Shown: positions 17,511-27,600, numbered from the stretch's first letter. The stretch: 64,000 nucleotides of DNA from Sphingobacterium psychroaquaticum (GCF_900177625.1 NZ_FXAU01000006.1:124001-188000), one strand, 5' to 3'. Numbers and translations are program-made. Notes: generated by a model not told the origin, from the letters alone.

Positions 17511-20500
17511 TTAAAAAGATGCCCGGATACTTAATGAACCAGACCTTGCGAAAGGATAACTAATTCCGCGTTCGCGAAGTACAGTCGAAGCTCTAAAAAA
17601 TTCGTTTAGATAACCTGTAACATTTAATGATTTCACTTTTAAGGCTTGTAGCCAGGCTTGTTGTGAAAAGGTATATCCGAAATTTAAGGATTCACCTGAT
17701 AATACATTTTCACGTTGCACAAAGCGGGAAGAAGGGTCACTTAAACTATTTGTTTGTCGGATCGAGACAAAAGATGCAATGTCTCCAGGATTTTTCCAGC
17801 GATCATATAAAGCTCTCTTATCTTGGTTCCTTACAATGTTTGTGAATGAGATATTTTCAACTTTGTCGTATAAAGCGGTGTTGAAAATATCAGCTCCATT
17901 GCGCCATCTGAAGTAAACACCAAAATTAAAACCTTTGTAGTAAACAGAAGTGGAGAAAACGCTTTCGAAATTAGGGATGGTGTTTCCGACATTCATCACC
18001 TCCGCTTTAGTGGGGTCAAAGGTGTACTGTCCCTCTCCTGTAAAGAAAACTTCTCTTCCAGTTAGTGGGTCAATACCCATTGATTTCTTTGCCCAAATAG
18101 CAGTAGAGCTATTCCCATCAGCATAGCGAATAAGTGTTTTGTTAAGAGCCTCTTCACCATTCAATGCCGCGAGCGCACCTCCAAAATTTCGATATTGATC
18201 TTTGTAATGGTTGGCGGTTGCATTCACCTTCCAAACAAAAGAGCGGTCCTCGTTTTGTTTTATGGTATAATCTACCCGGGCCTCGATGCCTTTTACAACA
18301 AGGTTGCCGGCATTGATTGGGGAACGAGGGACACCAGTAGATGAAGGACGGTTACTGCTTACAACCAAAGGATCCGTATCTTTTATGTAGTAGTTAACCC
18401 AAGCATTGAATCTTTTATTGAATAAAGAGAAATCAGCAGCAAAGTTGTATTGTTTTGTTGCCTGCGGCTTTAGATCAGGAAACCCGATAGAAGATAAGGC
18501 GATCGTATTGCCAAATGAATTGTAGTAGCTGTTGGATCCGTAGTCGTATGTTCTGAAAGAGCTAACGGAGCCATAATTTTGATTACCCGTTATCCCAACA
18601 TTTGCACTTAGTTTTAACTTGTTGATCCAAGGGTGTTCTTTTAGAAAATCTTCTTGATGCAGGTTCCAACCTATACCAGTCGACCAGAAAGGGGAGTATT
18701 GATTTTCACTTCCGTAAGCGGTCGATCCGTCAACCCGATAGGAAAAATCAAATAGATAGCGTGAGTTATAGGCGTAGTTAACTGCAAATAAGCCGTTCAG
18801 CGTACGGTAGGTGTTTTTTGCAGCTGAAGGGGAACTATTATTCTTGTACGAATAAGCATAGCGTGGATTACCATCACTACCAATTGGGAATCCTTCTAGG
18901 TCCGTGACGAAACTGCCCGATTTACGCTGTGCAGCTTCAACACGAAAGTTAGCGGTAATAGAATGGAGCTGCGCTATAATGTGATTATAGGTAAGCATCG
19001 TATTGAAGTTGTACGAATCGTTATCTACTTTACCCTGTCTGTATGTTCCTTTTTGAGTCTCAATTACATTAACAAAGTCATTGCTTCTCGGATCTCGGAA
19101 TAGTTCGCTAGTGGTAAAGCCCTTCATTACCTGAAGTCCTGTTATCCAATTGAAACGGTCATTGATTTTGTAGGTGAAGCGCATATTATTTTGAATCTCC
19201 ACGTTCTTGTTGCGATCGTAGGAGTATAAACTCGCTTCATACATAGGGTTAAGGGTATATACGTAGCTGTTTTGAGAGTTTATGGCTCTTTCAAGAAATG
19301 GGTCCGTGGTATTTTTTTCAAAATAAGGGTTTGTATTTACCCAAGTAGAGAAGGCGCCATATGGAGATTCTTGTCCCTGATAACCACGAATGAATGTTTC
19401 ATTGTCAAAGGTGAAATTATCTTTTTTGTATATTAATGAAACAGTTCCGGTCCAGGAGTCTCTGTTCGATTCTTTCATTACACCGTTCTGTCGTTTGTAA
19501 TTAAAGCTGGCACCATAGGAGAAAGCCTCGGCACCGCCATCGACATAAATGGAAGAATTATTGGTGAAACCGAAGTCGCGGAGAGGTTCTTTTAACCAAT
19601 ATGTATCTACACCACGCATAACATCTGTTAAATGTTTATTGTATAACTCATCCAAGGTTAATTTCCAAGTGAGGTTGCTGGTGTGATATCGCCCCGCTAA
19701 TCGTTCAAATTCTAACTTTTCAGCAGCGTTCATCATATTGTAGACGGAAAGGTCAGGCACTTCAAAGTTCATGTCATTATTGTAGGTAATGCGAAGCGGA
19801 CCCGGAGTTGGACGGATCGTCTGGATAACAATTACCCCATTTGATGCGCGCGCACCGTACATTGCAGTGGAAGCCGCATCTTTTAAGATCGTAACCGAGA
19901 GAATACGGTTGATATCTAAATCGACAACCGTTCTTAAAGTCGTTTCAAAGCCATTTAAGATGAATAAGGGTTGATTCGGATCCATCCCGTATAAGTCATT
20001 CATACTCTGTCCTGGTATACTCGTCTTTCCACGGATTTCAATTTGTGGTAAGCCATTTGGATTTGAACCCATTAAATTGTTCTCCATTAAGATAAAAGAA
20101 GGATCTAGAGTTTTCAAGGTTTGGATTACATTCGTATTTCCGACTTGCTTCAACTCTGCGCCTGTAAAGCTAGCGGTAGCACCCGTAAAGCTTTCTTTAT
20201 TACGGGTAACAAGTCCGGTTGATACGACAATTGCTTCCAACTCCTGATCTGTCTTTACTAAAACAACTTTGATCGGTTCCTTTTTCGGATCAGCTACAAA
20301 TTCAACCGTCCCATAGCCAACATAAGAAACGATAAACGTTTTGTTACTGGCTGTTACCGGTAAACTGAAATCTCCATCCTCGCCCGAGCTTGTGGCAGCT
20401 TGCGGGTCAGACTTCATACGGATAGAAGCTCCAGAAATTCCTTTGCCATCTTTATCCATAACCCGACCCAGGATACGCTGCTGCTTCACCACAGTTGGTT

Positions 20501-20948
20501 CCGAAGTGTTGCTCTTTTCGCTCTTCTTAATTACAACGGCTTGATCAAAAAAATCGTACTCAAAATTGTTGTCTTTAAGGAGTTCATTTAAGGCTGTTTT
20601 GAACGGTGTATTATTGAAGTCAACCTGAAGGTTCTTGACCGTTGATACCTCTGCTTTTTTATAGAAAAACATATAGCCGCTCTGCTTCTCCATCTCTTTG
20701 AGGATACCTTCGAAGCTGGCGTTCTGTCGTTTTATTTTAATGTTCTGCCCGTAACTATTACCGTGGACTTGCAATAGTCCGATAACGAGCAGGCTGGCTA
20801 TAAGGTTTAGTTTCATTAACGTAGATCTTAAAGCACTCTGGAAAGGGGTACGCGTTTGCTTTTTCGGGGTCATCATACATCGCCCGGTTCGTGAAAAAGC
20901 AGCTACAGCTAAACCTTTCGCATAGCGTTTTTTTAGCGTAATTTTCAT
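17511..20948 (-). CDS. SusC/RagA family TonB-linked outer-membrane transporter with STN domain
   Basis: A 1145-aa TonB-dependent transporter. The order is: N-terminal leader with signal peptide around residues 45-68 (LIASLLVIGLLQVHG), an STN signalling domain (EKQSGYMFFYKKAEVS, ELLKDNNFEYDFFDQAVVI), a carboxypeptidase-like beta domain (ILGRVMDKDGKGISGASIRM), the plug (QTLKTLDPSFILMENN, VTILKDAASTAMYGARASNG) and the 22-strand barrel ending with LSIRASF. The STN domain means it also signals to the FecR/ECF pair encoded just upstream. The start may be the ATG at 20948 or an internal Met; long leaders before the signal peptide are usual for STN-type SusC. It imports its ligand with SusD using TonB energy. 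Confidence 0.95.
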   Translation of the reverse strand: MKITLKKRYAKGLAVAAFSRTGRCMMTPKKQTRTPFQSALRSTLMKLNLIASLLVIGLLQVHGNSYGQNIKIKRQNASFEGILKEMEKQSGYMFFYKKAEVSTVKNLQVDFNNTPFKTALNELLKDNNFEYDFFDQAVVIKKSEKSNTSEPTVVKQQRILGRVMDKDGKGISGASIRMKSDPQAATSSGEDGDFSLPVTASNKTFIVSYVGYGTVEFVADPKKEPIKVVLVKTDQELEAIVVSTGLVTRNKESFTGATASFTGAELKQVGNTNVIQTLKTLDPSFILMENNLMGSNPNGLPQIEIRGKTSIPGQSMNDLYGMDPNQPLFILNGFETTLRTVVDLDINRILSVTILKDAASTAMYGARASNGVIVIQTIRPTPGPLRITYNNDMNFEVPDLSVYNMMNAAEKLEFERLAGRYHTSNLTWKLTLDELYNKHLTDVMRGVDTYWLKEPLRDFGFTNNSSIYVDGGAEAFSYGASFNYKRQNGVMKESNRDSWTGTVSLIYKKDNFTFDNETFIRGYQGQESPYGAFSTWVNTNPYFEKNTTDPFLERAINSQNSYVYTLNPMYEASLYSYDRNKNVEIQNNMRFTYKINDRFNWITGLQVMKGFTTSELFRDPRSNDFVNVIETQKGTYRQGKVDNDSYNFNTMLTYNHIIAQLHSITANFRVEAAQRKSGSFVTDLEGFPIGSDGNPRYAYSYKNNSSPSAAKNTYRTLNGLFAVNYAYNSRYLFDFSYRVDGSTAYGSENQYSPFWSTGIGWNLHQEDFLKEHPWINKLKLSANVGITGNQNYGSVSSFRTYDYGSNSYYNSFGNTIALSSIGFPDLKPQATKQYNFAADFSLFNKRFNAWVNYYIKDTDPLVVSSNRPSSTGVPRSPINAGNLVVKGIEARVDYTIKQNEDRSFVWKVNATANHYKDQYRNFGGALAALNGEEALNKTLIRYADGNSSTAIWAKKSMGIDPLTGREVFFTGEGQYTFDPTKAEVMNVGNTIPNFESVFSTSVYYKGFNFGVYFRWRNGADIFNTALYDKVENISFTNIVRNQDKRALYDRWKNPGDIASFVSIRQTNSLSDPSSRFVQRENVLSGESLNFGYTFSQQAWLQALKVKSLNVTGYLNEFFRASTVLRERGISYPFARSGSLSIRASF

Positions 20949-20985
20949 TAACTTTGATTAGTTTGGTTGTGAATAATCTGTTTAT

Positions 20986-21008
20986 AATTTGAGCAGATTG
21001 CTCAAATT
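20986..21008 (-). promoter_or_regulatory. Perfect hairpin in the fecR-susC spacer
   Basis: Ten-bp arms AATTTGAGCA and TGCTCAAATT around a 3-nt loop lie 38 nt before the susC ATG. No T-run follows on the minus strand, so it looks like a leader structure or protein-binding palindrome and not a terminator. The spacer (20949-21118) also has an imperfect GC-rich hairpin near 21035-21062, followed on the plus strand by a T-run. Confidence 0.5.
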
Positions 21009-21118
21009 TCCGTTTGCAGCTGAATGTTATTTTGCCGGGGAGGTGGGCCAACACTTTCCCGGTTTTTTTATTCAGCAATTCTCTTAGCTTTTTGTTTGTT
21101 TTAACTTCATTTTTTAGA

Positions 21119-22258
21119 TTAATTGATGACTAGTTTTTTCTTGTTATTCTTGTTCGATACGGCTTTCGCTTTGATGTCAGCGTAGTTCAGTAACTCAATT
21201 AGTTTGCCCAGGTTTAGATTCTTCGGGATCTTTCCGCTATATGTAATCGGTGTCTTGCCATCATACTCCACTTCAATATCATACCAACGACCTATTTGTT
21301 GAATAATCTCAGCCGCATTTGTGTTGTCGAAGTAGAAGTAACCCTCGGTCCAGCCAATTGCGGTAGTGGCATCGATATGCTGCTTGATTAGATCTCCATC
21401 TTTAAGGACTGTCTGTTGATTCGGTTGTAAAACGATGGTGTGGTTGTCGCTTTGGACACGGATTGAACCTTCTGCCAAGGTGGTAACTGTTTTGTTTGAA
21501 TTAGCATATGCGTTGATATTAAACTTGGTTCCAAGTACTTCAGTCAATTGCCCTTTCGTTTTTACCATGAACTTACGGCTATCAGAAGTCTTGCTTACCT
21601 CAAAATATCCCTCACCGCTGAGTGTGACTATTCGATCTTTACCGGAGGCAAAGTGAGCAGGGTAGATGAGTTTAGATTCTGCATTTAATGTTACTTTCGT
21701 ACCGTCCGATAGCATCACTTTATACTGCGCAGATTTTGGGGTTTGAAGTATGTTTTCGGTGTAAATATCTGCTGTATTAAGGCCTTCAGCTACTGCTGCA
21801 TAGGTTATTTGCCCTTGTTCATCTTTATAAATAACCGTATTTCCTATTTTTAAAGAGTCATTAAGTTTTATGTTTTCCAAGTCTATGGTTTCACCAGAAC
21901 CAAGTGTAATAGTGGCTTGATCCGTGCCTGGCGTAATTTTGGCCAGCTCAGCTGCTCCCATTACGTATTCTTGTTGATTTTCGTAGTATTGAAGGCCGAT
22001 ATACCCCAATCCCGATAACAACAAAACAGCGGCTGCAACCTTCACAAAAGTAGACAGTCTTTTAACTTGCTTCGGTCGGGTTAAGGGAAAGAGACGCGCT
22101 GCGTTAAGCGCCTTCAGACGCGCAATCCGTTCGGGTGTAATCTTTTGGCTGTTGTCGATATCATCGTACCATTCGTATAATGATTTCCGTTCAGCGTTGG
22201 ACTCCTTTCGGTCGAAATACTTACGTATGATTGTTGCTATATGCTGATTGATTTTCAT
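21119..22258 (-). CDS. FecR family anti-sigma factor
   Basis: A 379-aa inner-membrane protein: a cytoplasmic N-terminal helical region (about 1-66) that binds the sigma factor, one membrane helix (VKVAAAVLLLSGLGYIGLQ, about 70-90), a periplasmic FecR domain (SAQYKVMLSDGTKVTLNAES, VTLSGEGYFEVSK, FMVKTKGQLTEVLGTKFNIN) and a C-terminal DUF4974 domain (YFYFDNTNAAEIIQQIGRWY). It should hold the neighbouring ECF sigma factor and release it when the SusC STN domain signals ligand. The gene is 138 nt downstream of the sigma gene. Confidence 0.95.
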   Translation of the reverse strand: MKINQHIATIIRKYFDRKESNAERKSLYEWYDDIDNSQKITPERIARLKALNAARLFPLTRPKQVKRLSTFVKVAAAVLLLSGLGYIGLQYYENQQEYVMGAAELAKITPGTDQATITLGSGETIDLENIKLNDSLKIGNTVIYKDEQGQITYAAVAEGLNTADIYTENILQTPKSAQYKVMLSDGTKVTLNAESKLIYPAHFASGKDRIVTLSGEGYFEVSKTSDSRKFMVKTKGQLTEVLGTKFNINAYANSNKTVTTLAEGSIRVQSDNHTIVLQPNQQTVLKDGDLIKQHIDATTAIGWTEGYFYFDNTNAAEIIQQIGRWYDIEVEYDGKTPITYSGKIPKNLNLGKLIELLNYADIKAKAVSNKNNKKKLVIN

Positions 22259-22396
22259 CTATTATCTTACTATCAGTAGGCGCTTGTTATAAACGCTGTG
22301 ATGGTAAGTGTGCTCAACTAGGGTTAGCACCTACGCTATTTTGAATAAAAAGTTGAAAAATATGTAAATGGCTTATTTTCAGTGTATTTTTTTTGT

Positions 22397-22972
22397 TTAA
22401 AAAAATACAATCACGGTGTGTAGGAAGTTTTTTGTTGCGGTACGGATCCTTTTGAGCGCTTTATTTATTTGATTCTCAACCGTAGATTCTGAAATATTCA
22501 GCTCCTGTGCTATCTCGCGTATTGATTTTTGATCCTCGCGGCTCATCTTAAAGATAAGGCGGCATTTTTCGGGTAGATTCTCTACTTCTGTTTGTATAAT
22601 ATCGAGAAGGTGTCTGTTAAATAGCTGGTCTTCAATGGATTCTTGGGTGCTGTGGATTTCGAGATCTTCTACGTTTTGCTGTTTGTCGATCAGGTAAGCT
22701 TTTTGAAAGTAAGCCATGACTAAATAACGGCATGAAGTAAAGAGATAGGCGGGGAGAGACTGGATCTGCGCTATTTTCTCATGGTTCTTCCAGAGGCTGT
22801 AAAAGAGATCGTGGAGGATATCTTGGGCCACAGCATCATCGTTTACTTTGGAAAGAACATGTGCGGCCAAGTCGGGATAAAAGATATGATATAATTCTTC
22901 AAAAGCTTGGTGGTCGCCCTGAGAAAGGCGATTTACGAGGTGTTCGTATTTATGCTTGTCGAAAATATTCAT
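22397..22972 (-). CDS. ECF RNA polymerase sigma factor (FecI-like, Bacteroidota type)
   Basis: A 191-aa sigma-70 family protein with region 2 (FEELYHIFYPDLAAHVLSKV, DILHDLFYSLWKNHEKI) and region 4 (LPEKCRLIFKMSREDQKSIR, then EIAQELNISESTVENQINKA), the usual size of this ECF group. It is followed by FecR and susC, so it most likely drives the transport operon in response to ligand. The ATG at 22972 is preceded by an A/T-rich leader. It is the first gene of the eight-gene locus and is separated from rpsJ by a terminator at 23046. Confidence 0.95.
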   Translation of the reverse strand: MNIFDKHKYEHLVNRLSQGDHQAFEELYHIFYPDLAAHVLSKVNDDAVAQDILHDLFYSLWKNHEKIAQIQSLPAYLFTSCRYLVMAYFQKAYLIDKQQNVEDLEIHSTQESIEDQLFNRHLLDIIQTEVENLPEKCRLIFKMSREDQKSIREIAQELNISESTVENQINKALKRIRTATKNFLHTVIVFF

Positions 22973-23045
22973 ATGTTGGTTTGCGAACTTACAAAAAAAA
23001 TAATTATTACAATGAAATTATTGTAAGCATGCTATGTAAACAAAA

Positions 23046-23080
23046 AAAACCGCCAGTTGTTACGCTGGCGGTTTTCTTTT
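23046..23080. terminator. Intrinsic terminator after rpsJ
   Basis: Stem AAAACCGCCAG paired with CTGGCGGTTTT, 8-nt loop, with an A-run before it and a T-rich stretch after it, so it can work on both strands. On the minus strand it closes the str operon 18 nt after the rpsJ stop. Confidence 0.9.
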
Positions 23081-23097
23081 TCATGCACTGAAATCTA

Positions 23098-23403
23098 TCA
23101 CACTTTGATTTCTACTTCAACACCTGAAGGTAGTTCAAGTTTCATCAATGCGTCAACCGTTTTAGAGTTTGATGAATAGATATCCAACAAACGTTTGTAA
23201 GCACACAATTGGAATTGCTCACGTGCTTTTTTGTTAACGTGTGGTGAACGTAAAACCGTGTAGATTTTTTTCTCTGTAGGCAATGGAATAGGACCACTCA
23301 CAACAGCACCTGTAGGTTTTACAGTTTTTACGATTTTCTCAGCTGACTTGTCAACCAAGTTGTAATCGTAAGATTTCAATTTGATTCTGATTCTTTGGCT
23401 CAT
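23098..23403 (-). CDS. rpsJ: 30S ribosomal protein S10
   Basis: The 101-aa length and sequence are those of S10: [60 protein letters not shown] and [11 protein letters not shown]. It is the last gene of the leftward str operon, 72 nt after fusA, and is directly followed by a terminator. In many Bacteroidota the S10 cluster (rplC, rplD and so on) follows rpsJ; here it does not. Confidence 0.98.
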   Translation of the reverse strand: MSQRIRIKLKSYDYNLVDKSAEKIVKTVKPTGAVVSGPIPLPTEKKIYTVLRSPHVNKKAREQFQLCAYKRLLDIYSSNSKTVDALMKLELPSGVEVEIKV

Positions 23404-23474
23404 TATATATTGTTTTAAGAGACCTCCTATTAGAGCTATTCACAATAGGAGGTCGGTTTATTATTAATAAAGGA

Positions 23475-25598
23475 TTATTCTACAGATCCTTTAACTCTTC
23501 CTTTAGACTTTGCAATTACATCGTCCTGTACGTTACGAGGTGCTTCTGCATAGTGATCAAACTCCATCGTAGATGTTGCACGACCTGAAGTGATTGTACG
23601 CAATTGTGTTACGTAACCAAACATCTCAGAAAGTGGAACTAATGCTTTGATTACTTGCGCTCCGTTACGGGAGTCAAGACCTTGCATCTGACCACGACGA
23701 CGGTTTAAGTCACCCATTACATCACCCATGTTTTCTTCTGGTGTTAAAACCTCCACTTTCATGATAGGCTCCATCAATACAGGAGAACATTTAGGTAGAC
23801 CTTCACGGTAAGCCATTTTCGCTGCTAATTCGAATGACAAAGCATCTGAATCGACCGCGTGGAATGAACCATCAATCAAACGTACTTTCATACCTGACAA
23901 TGGGAAACCTGCCAATACACCATTTTTCAATGACGATTCAAATCCTTTTTGAACAGAAGGGATGTATTCTTTAGGAATAGCACCACCAACGATTTCGTTT
24001 ACGAATTGAAGCGCTGATTTCGAAGTATCGTAGTCCTCATCGATAGGAGAGATAACAACTTTGATATCCGCGAATTTACCACGACCACCTGATTGTTTCT
24101 TGTAAACCTCACGGTGCTCTGTAGTACCGTTGATAGACTCTTTGTATGCTACTTGAGGTGCACCTTGGTTAACCTCAACTTTGAACTCACGACGTAAACG
24201 GTCGATCAAGATATCTAAGTGAAGCTCACCCATACCTGAGATTACTGTTTGACCAGTTTCTTCGTCAGATTTTACTACGAATGTAGGATCCTCTTCAGCA
24301 AGTTTACTCAGACCAATACCTAATTTATCAACGTCAGCTTGTGTCTTAGGCTCAATCGCTAAACCAATAACTGGCTCAGGGAATACCATAGATTCTAATA
24401 CAATAGGGTGTTTCTCATCACAAAGAGTATCTCCTGTTTTGATGTCTTTGAAACCTACTACCGCACCAATATCACCTGCACCGATACGCTCGATTGGGTT
24501 TTGTTTGTTTGCGTGCATTTGGAAGATACGAGAGATACGCTCTTTGTTACCTGAACGTGTGTTCAAGACATAAGAACCTGCTTCTAGTACACCAGAGTAC
24601 GCACGTACGAAACATAAACGACCTACGAATGGATCTGTTGCGATTTTGAAACCTAATGCTGCGAAAGGCTCTGCTTCAGAAGGTTTACGAGAGATCTCTT
24701 CACCTGTGTTCGGGTTTGTACCTTTTACCGCTTCTTGATCTAATGGTGATGGCAATAATTCCATTACCAAGTCAAGCATTGTTTGTACACCTTTGTTTTT
24801 GAATGAAGAACCACAAACCATAGGAACGATAGCGTTATCCAATACAGCTTTACGTAAAGCGTCTAAGATTTCGCGCTCAGTCAATGAGTTAGGATCGTCG
24901 AAGAATTTCTCCATCAACGTCTCATCATAACTCGCTACTGCTTCTAATAATTTCTCGCGGTATTCAGCAACCTCATCCAACATATCTTCTGGAATTGGAA
25001 CTTCAGTAAAGGTCATACCTTTATCGTGCTCATTCCAAACCATACCACGGTTGTTGATTAAGTCAACTACACCTTTAAAGTCATCTTCAGCGCCGATTGG
25101 CAATTGCAAAGCAACTGCATCAGAACCTAACATATCTTTAACTTGTTTAACAACTTTCAAGAAGTCAGCACCAGAACGGTCCATTTTGTTTACGAAACCG
25201 ATACGAGGAACTTTGTATCCGTCCGCTAAACGCCAGTTTGTTTCTGATTGAGGCTCAACACCATCAACAGCAGAGAACAAGAATACCAATCCGTCAAGTA
25301 CACGTAATGAACGGTTAACCTCAACAGTGAAGTCAACGTGTCCTGGTGTATCAATAACGTTTACTTGATATTTTTTGTTACGGTAGTTCCAGAATACGGT
25401 AACCGCAGCAGAGGTAATCGTGATACCACGCTCTTGCTCTTGTGCCATCCAGTCAGTTGTAGCAGAACCTTCGTGAGTTTCTCCTAGCTTGTGGTTAACA
25501 CCAGAGTAGAATAAAATACGCTCTGTTGTTGTAGTTTTACCAGCATCGATGTGTGCAGCGATACCGATATTTCTAACTAGTTTTAAATCTTTTGCCAT
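23475..25598 (-). CDS. fusA: Elongation factor G
   Basis: A 707-aa translational GTPase that drives ribosomal translocation and recycling. The G motifs are present: [20 protein letters not shown] (P-loop), a switch-[15 protein letters not shown] and NKMDRSGAD. The domain II-V order is complete and ends with the domain V signature ([38 protein letters not shown]). It sits between rpsG and rpsJ in the str operon, 131 nt after rpsG. No unusual change was seen; no tuf gene follows. Confidence 0.98.
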   Translation of the reverse strand: MAKDLKLVRNIGIAAHIDAGKTTTTERILFYSGVNHKLGETHEGSATTDWMAQEQERGITITSAAVTVFWNYRNKKYQVNVIDTPGHVDFTVEVNRSLRVLDGLVFLFSAVDGVEPQSETNWRLADGYKVPRIGFVNKMDRSGADFLKVVKQVKDMLGSDAVALQLPIGAEDDFKGVVDLINNRGMVWNEHDKGMTFTEVPIPEDMLDEVAEYREKLLEAVASYDETLMEKFFDDPNSLTEREILDALRKAVLDNAIVPMVCGSSFKNKGVQTMLDLVMELLPSPLDQEAVKGTNPNTGEEISRKPSEAEPFAALGFKIATDPFVGRLCFVRAYSGVLEAGSYVLNTRSGNKERISRIFQMHANKQNPIERIGAGDIGAVVGFKDIKTGDTLCDEKHPIVLESMVFPEPVIGLAIEPKTQADVDKLGIGLSKLAEEDPTFVVKSDEETGQTVISGMGELHLDILIDRLRREFKVEVNQGAPQVAYKESINGTTEHREVYKKQSGGRGKFADIKVVISPIDEDYDTSKSALQFVNEIVGGAIPKEYIPSVQKGFESSLKNGVLAGFPLSGMKVRLIDGSFHAVDSDALSFELAAKMAYREGLPKCSPVLMEPIMKVEVLTPEENMGDVMGDLNRRRGQMQGLDSRNGAQVIKALVPLSEMFGYVTQLRTITSGRATSTMEFDHYAEAPRNVQDDVIAKSKGRVKGSVE

Positions 25599-25729
25599 AA
25601 TATTTTAAGCAGTTTGCCTTGGAAGGCTTAATGTTTTAATTACACAATAAACAAGTACACCGACCCTGATAAACGATAGTTCGATTAACATGAGTCGGTG
25701 TAATCATATTTGCTTTGTAGCTTTCAAGC

Positions 25730-26197
25730 TTAGAATCTGAAGTGTGAGAACGCTTTGTTAGCTTCCGCCATTTTGTGCGTATCTTCTTTCTTCTTCACTG
25801 CAGCACCTTCACCTTTAGAAGCTGAAATGATTTCTCCTGCTAATTTTTCGAACATAGTTTTCTCACCACGTTTACGTGCGTAAGAGATTAACCATTTCAT
25901 ACCTAAAGCGATTTTACGCTCTGGACGTACTTCCATAGGAACTTGGAAGTTGGCACCACCTACACGACGAGATTTAACCTCTACAGCTGGCATTACGTTG
26001 TTCAACGCTTTTTTCCATGCTTCAAGACCGCTCTCTTGTGTTTTTTGTTCTACTAATTCTACTGCATCGTAAAAAATAGAGTAAGCGGTAGATTTTTTAC
26101 CGTCTAACATCATATTGTTTACAAAACGTGTTACCTGAGTGTCGTTAAACTTTGGATCAGGTAAAATGATTCTCTTTTTTGGTTTTGACTTTCTCAT
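25730..26197 (-). CDS. rpsG: 30S ribosomal protein S7
   Basis: 155 aa, the usual length for S7. The N-terminus [19 protein letters not shown] and the motifs [40 protein letters not shown] and [19 protein letters not shown] are characteristic. S7 nucleates assembly of the 30S head on 16S rRNA. It is 19 nt after rpsL in the same leftward transcript. Confidence 0.98.
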   Translation of the reverse strand: MRKSKPKKRIILPDPKFNDTQVTRFVNNMMLDGKKSTAYSIFYDAVELVEQKTQESGLEAWKKALNNVMPAVEVKSRRVGGANFQVPMEVRPERKIALGMKWLISYARKRGEKTMFEKLAGEIISASKGEGAAVKKKEDTHKMAEANKAFSHFRF

Positions 26198-26216
26198 TTT
26201 CTTTTCCTCCGTTTAA

Positions 26217-26630
26217 TTATTTCTTTTTACCTTTTGCAGGAGCTGCTGCTGCTTGTCCTGGTTTAGGGCGTTTTGTTCCGTATTTAGAACGACGTTGGTT
26301 ACGACCTGCTACACCTGAAGTATCTAATGCACCACGGATAATGTGGTAACGTACACCCGGTAAATCTTTCACACGACCACCACGGATCAATACGATCGAG
26401 TGTTCTTGTAAGTTGTGACCTTCTCCTGGGATGTATGCGTTAACCTCTTTACCGTTTGTTAAACGTACACGAGCTACTTTACGCATTGCTGAGTTTGGTT
26501 TTTTAGGGGTAGTAGTGTATACACGCGTACACACACCTCTTCGCTGTGGACATGAGTCCAACGCTGGTGACTTACTCTTATCAACCAGAGCTACTCTACC
26601 TTTTCTAACTAATTGTTGAATAGTAGGCAT
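26217..26630 (-). CDS. rpsL: 30S ribosomal protein S12
   Basis: 137 aa with the conserved S12 core: [52 protein letters not shown] and [20 protein letters not shown]. The Lys residues of TPKKPNS and [10 protein letters not shown], whose changes give streptomycin resistance, are the wild type. The C-terminus is an Ala/Lys-rich tail ([11 protein letters not shown]). It is the first gene of the str operon; a TATCTTTG -7 box lies about 49 nt upstream. Confidence 0.98.
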   Translation of the reverse strand: MPTIQQLVRKGRVALVDKSKSPALDSCPQRRGVCTRVYTTTPKKPNSAMRKVARVRLTNGKEVNAYIPGEGHNLQEHSIVLIRGGRVKDLPGVRYHIIRGALDTSGVAGRNQRRSKYGTKRPKPGQAAAAPAKGKKK

Positions 26631-26678
26631 TTACCTGTTTTTGTTTTTTAATTTGTAAAAAATTAATTTTTAAGTCCG

Positions 26679-26686
26679 CAAAGATA
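26679..26686 (-). promoter_or_regulatory. -7 box of the str operon promoter
   Basis: On the minus strand TATCTTTG matches TAnnTTTG exactly, about 49 nt before the rpsL ATG. A similar TACTTTG lies 10 nt further upstream. This placement is typical of Bacteroidota ribosomal promoters; no firm -33 box is claimed. Confidence 0.6.
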
Positions 26687-26740
26687 ATCAAAGTATCTGA
26701 AAATGTAAAGAGCTGTGTGTTATTTTTTTGTGAAGGTGTT

Positions 26741-26820
26741 TTGTTGGTAGTTGGTGGTTGTTAGATAGTAGATCGTAGTTGTTAGATCGTAGTTGTTAGA
26801 TCGTAGTTGGTGGTTTGTGA
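26741..26820. repeat. Heptamer repeat array with a 14-bp period
   Basis: Read on the minus strand it is a chain of heptamers, with AACTACG and ATCTAAC alternating twice and a third AACTACG next to ATCTACT, then variants of AACCACC and AACTACC. It belongs to the same family as the arrays at 7970 and 10747. Confidence 0.85.
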
Positions 26821-26831
26821 TTGTTTTGTTG

Positions 26832-26911
26832 ATTTTTTATCTATTACCCTTGCTAGCTTAAGCTTGTAACTCGGACTTATATGATACACAACACGAGCCG
26901 AAGGCTCGTGC
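26832..26911. repeat. Dispersed element, copy A, with terminal hairpin
   Basis: The sequence starts TTTTTTATCTATTACCC, contains CGGACTTAT, and ends in a hairpin CACGAGCC-GAA-GGCTCGTG (26892-26910). A second copy, in inverted orientation, lies at 44907-44990 with about three quarters of positions matching by eye. It is non-coding. The interval 26631-27078 contains this, the heptamer array and the rpsL promoter, but no gene. Confidence 0.7.
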
Positions 26912-27078
26912 TTGCGTGCGGTTTTAGTAGCTAGTTGGTGGTTTGTAGCGAGTGTAAAGTACTGAATACTTCATGCGCGCTATTTAATACTAATTGATAG
27001 TTTGTATTTTTGAAATCAAGAGTGTGGAGGGGGAGCTGATCCTTAATCATAAAATCATAAAGACTTAATTAAACAAAA

Positions 27079-27600
27079 ATGAATACCTATATACAAAGCG
27101 TAATAAAAGAATTTACTGATGGAAAGGCGCTGGCGGATAAAACCATTGCTGTGTTAAGTGATGAGCAGTTGAGCTGGAATCCGGGGGAGGGGAGTAACAG
27201 TATTTCCATTATTGTGCGACATATTACCGCTAATATCCGTTCGCGTTTTACTGATTTTCTAACCAGCGATGGGGAGAAGAGTTGGCGGAATCGGGATGGC
27301 GAGTTTGAAGATCAGGTAGTCGCACGCGAAGATTTACTTCAGGCTTGGAATGAAAGTTGGACACTGTTGTTGGATCTGCTGAATACATTGACAGAAGCGG
27401 ATCTAGAACGGACGGTCTATATCCGGGGGCAAGCACATACGGTTATACAAGCGGTGAACCGTCAAGTAGCACATTATTCGTATCATATTGGTCAGATGGT
27501 GCTGATCGGGAAAATTTGCCATGGCTTGGATTGGAAAAGTTTAAGTATTCCGCGAGGAGGCTCTCAAGCCTTTAATGATGGAATGTTCGGAAGGAAGTAG
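27079..27600 (+). CDS. DinB superfamily / DUF1572-like protein
   Basis: A 173-aa four-helix-bundle protein. Features of DinB-like metal-binding proteins are seen: IIVRHITANIRSRFTDFLTS with the first His, and HYSYHIGQMVLIGKICHG with two His about four residues apart, so a divalent-metal site of three His is likely. The middle holds ESWTLLLDLLNTLTEADLER. Relatives include YfiT/BshB2-type thiol transferases and DNA-damage-induced proteins, but the substrate is not known. It is cytoplasmic, a single gene, with ATG 27079 after an A-rich leader. Confidence 0.8.
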   Translation: MNTYIQSVIKEFTDGKALADKTIAVLSDEQLSWNPGEGSNSISIIVRHITANIRSRFTDFLTSDGEKSWRNRDGEFEDQVVAREDLLQAWNESWTLLLDLLNTLTEADLERTVYIRGQAHTVIQAVNRQVAHYSYHIGQMVLIGKICHGLDWKSLSIPRGGSQAFNDGMFGRK

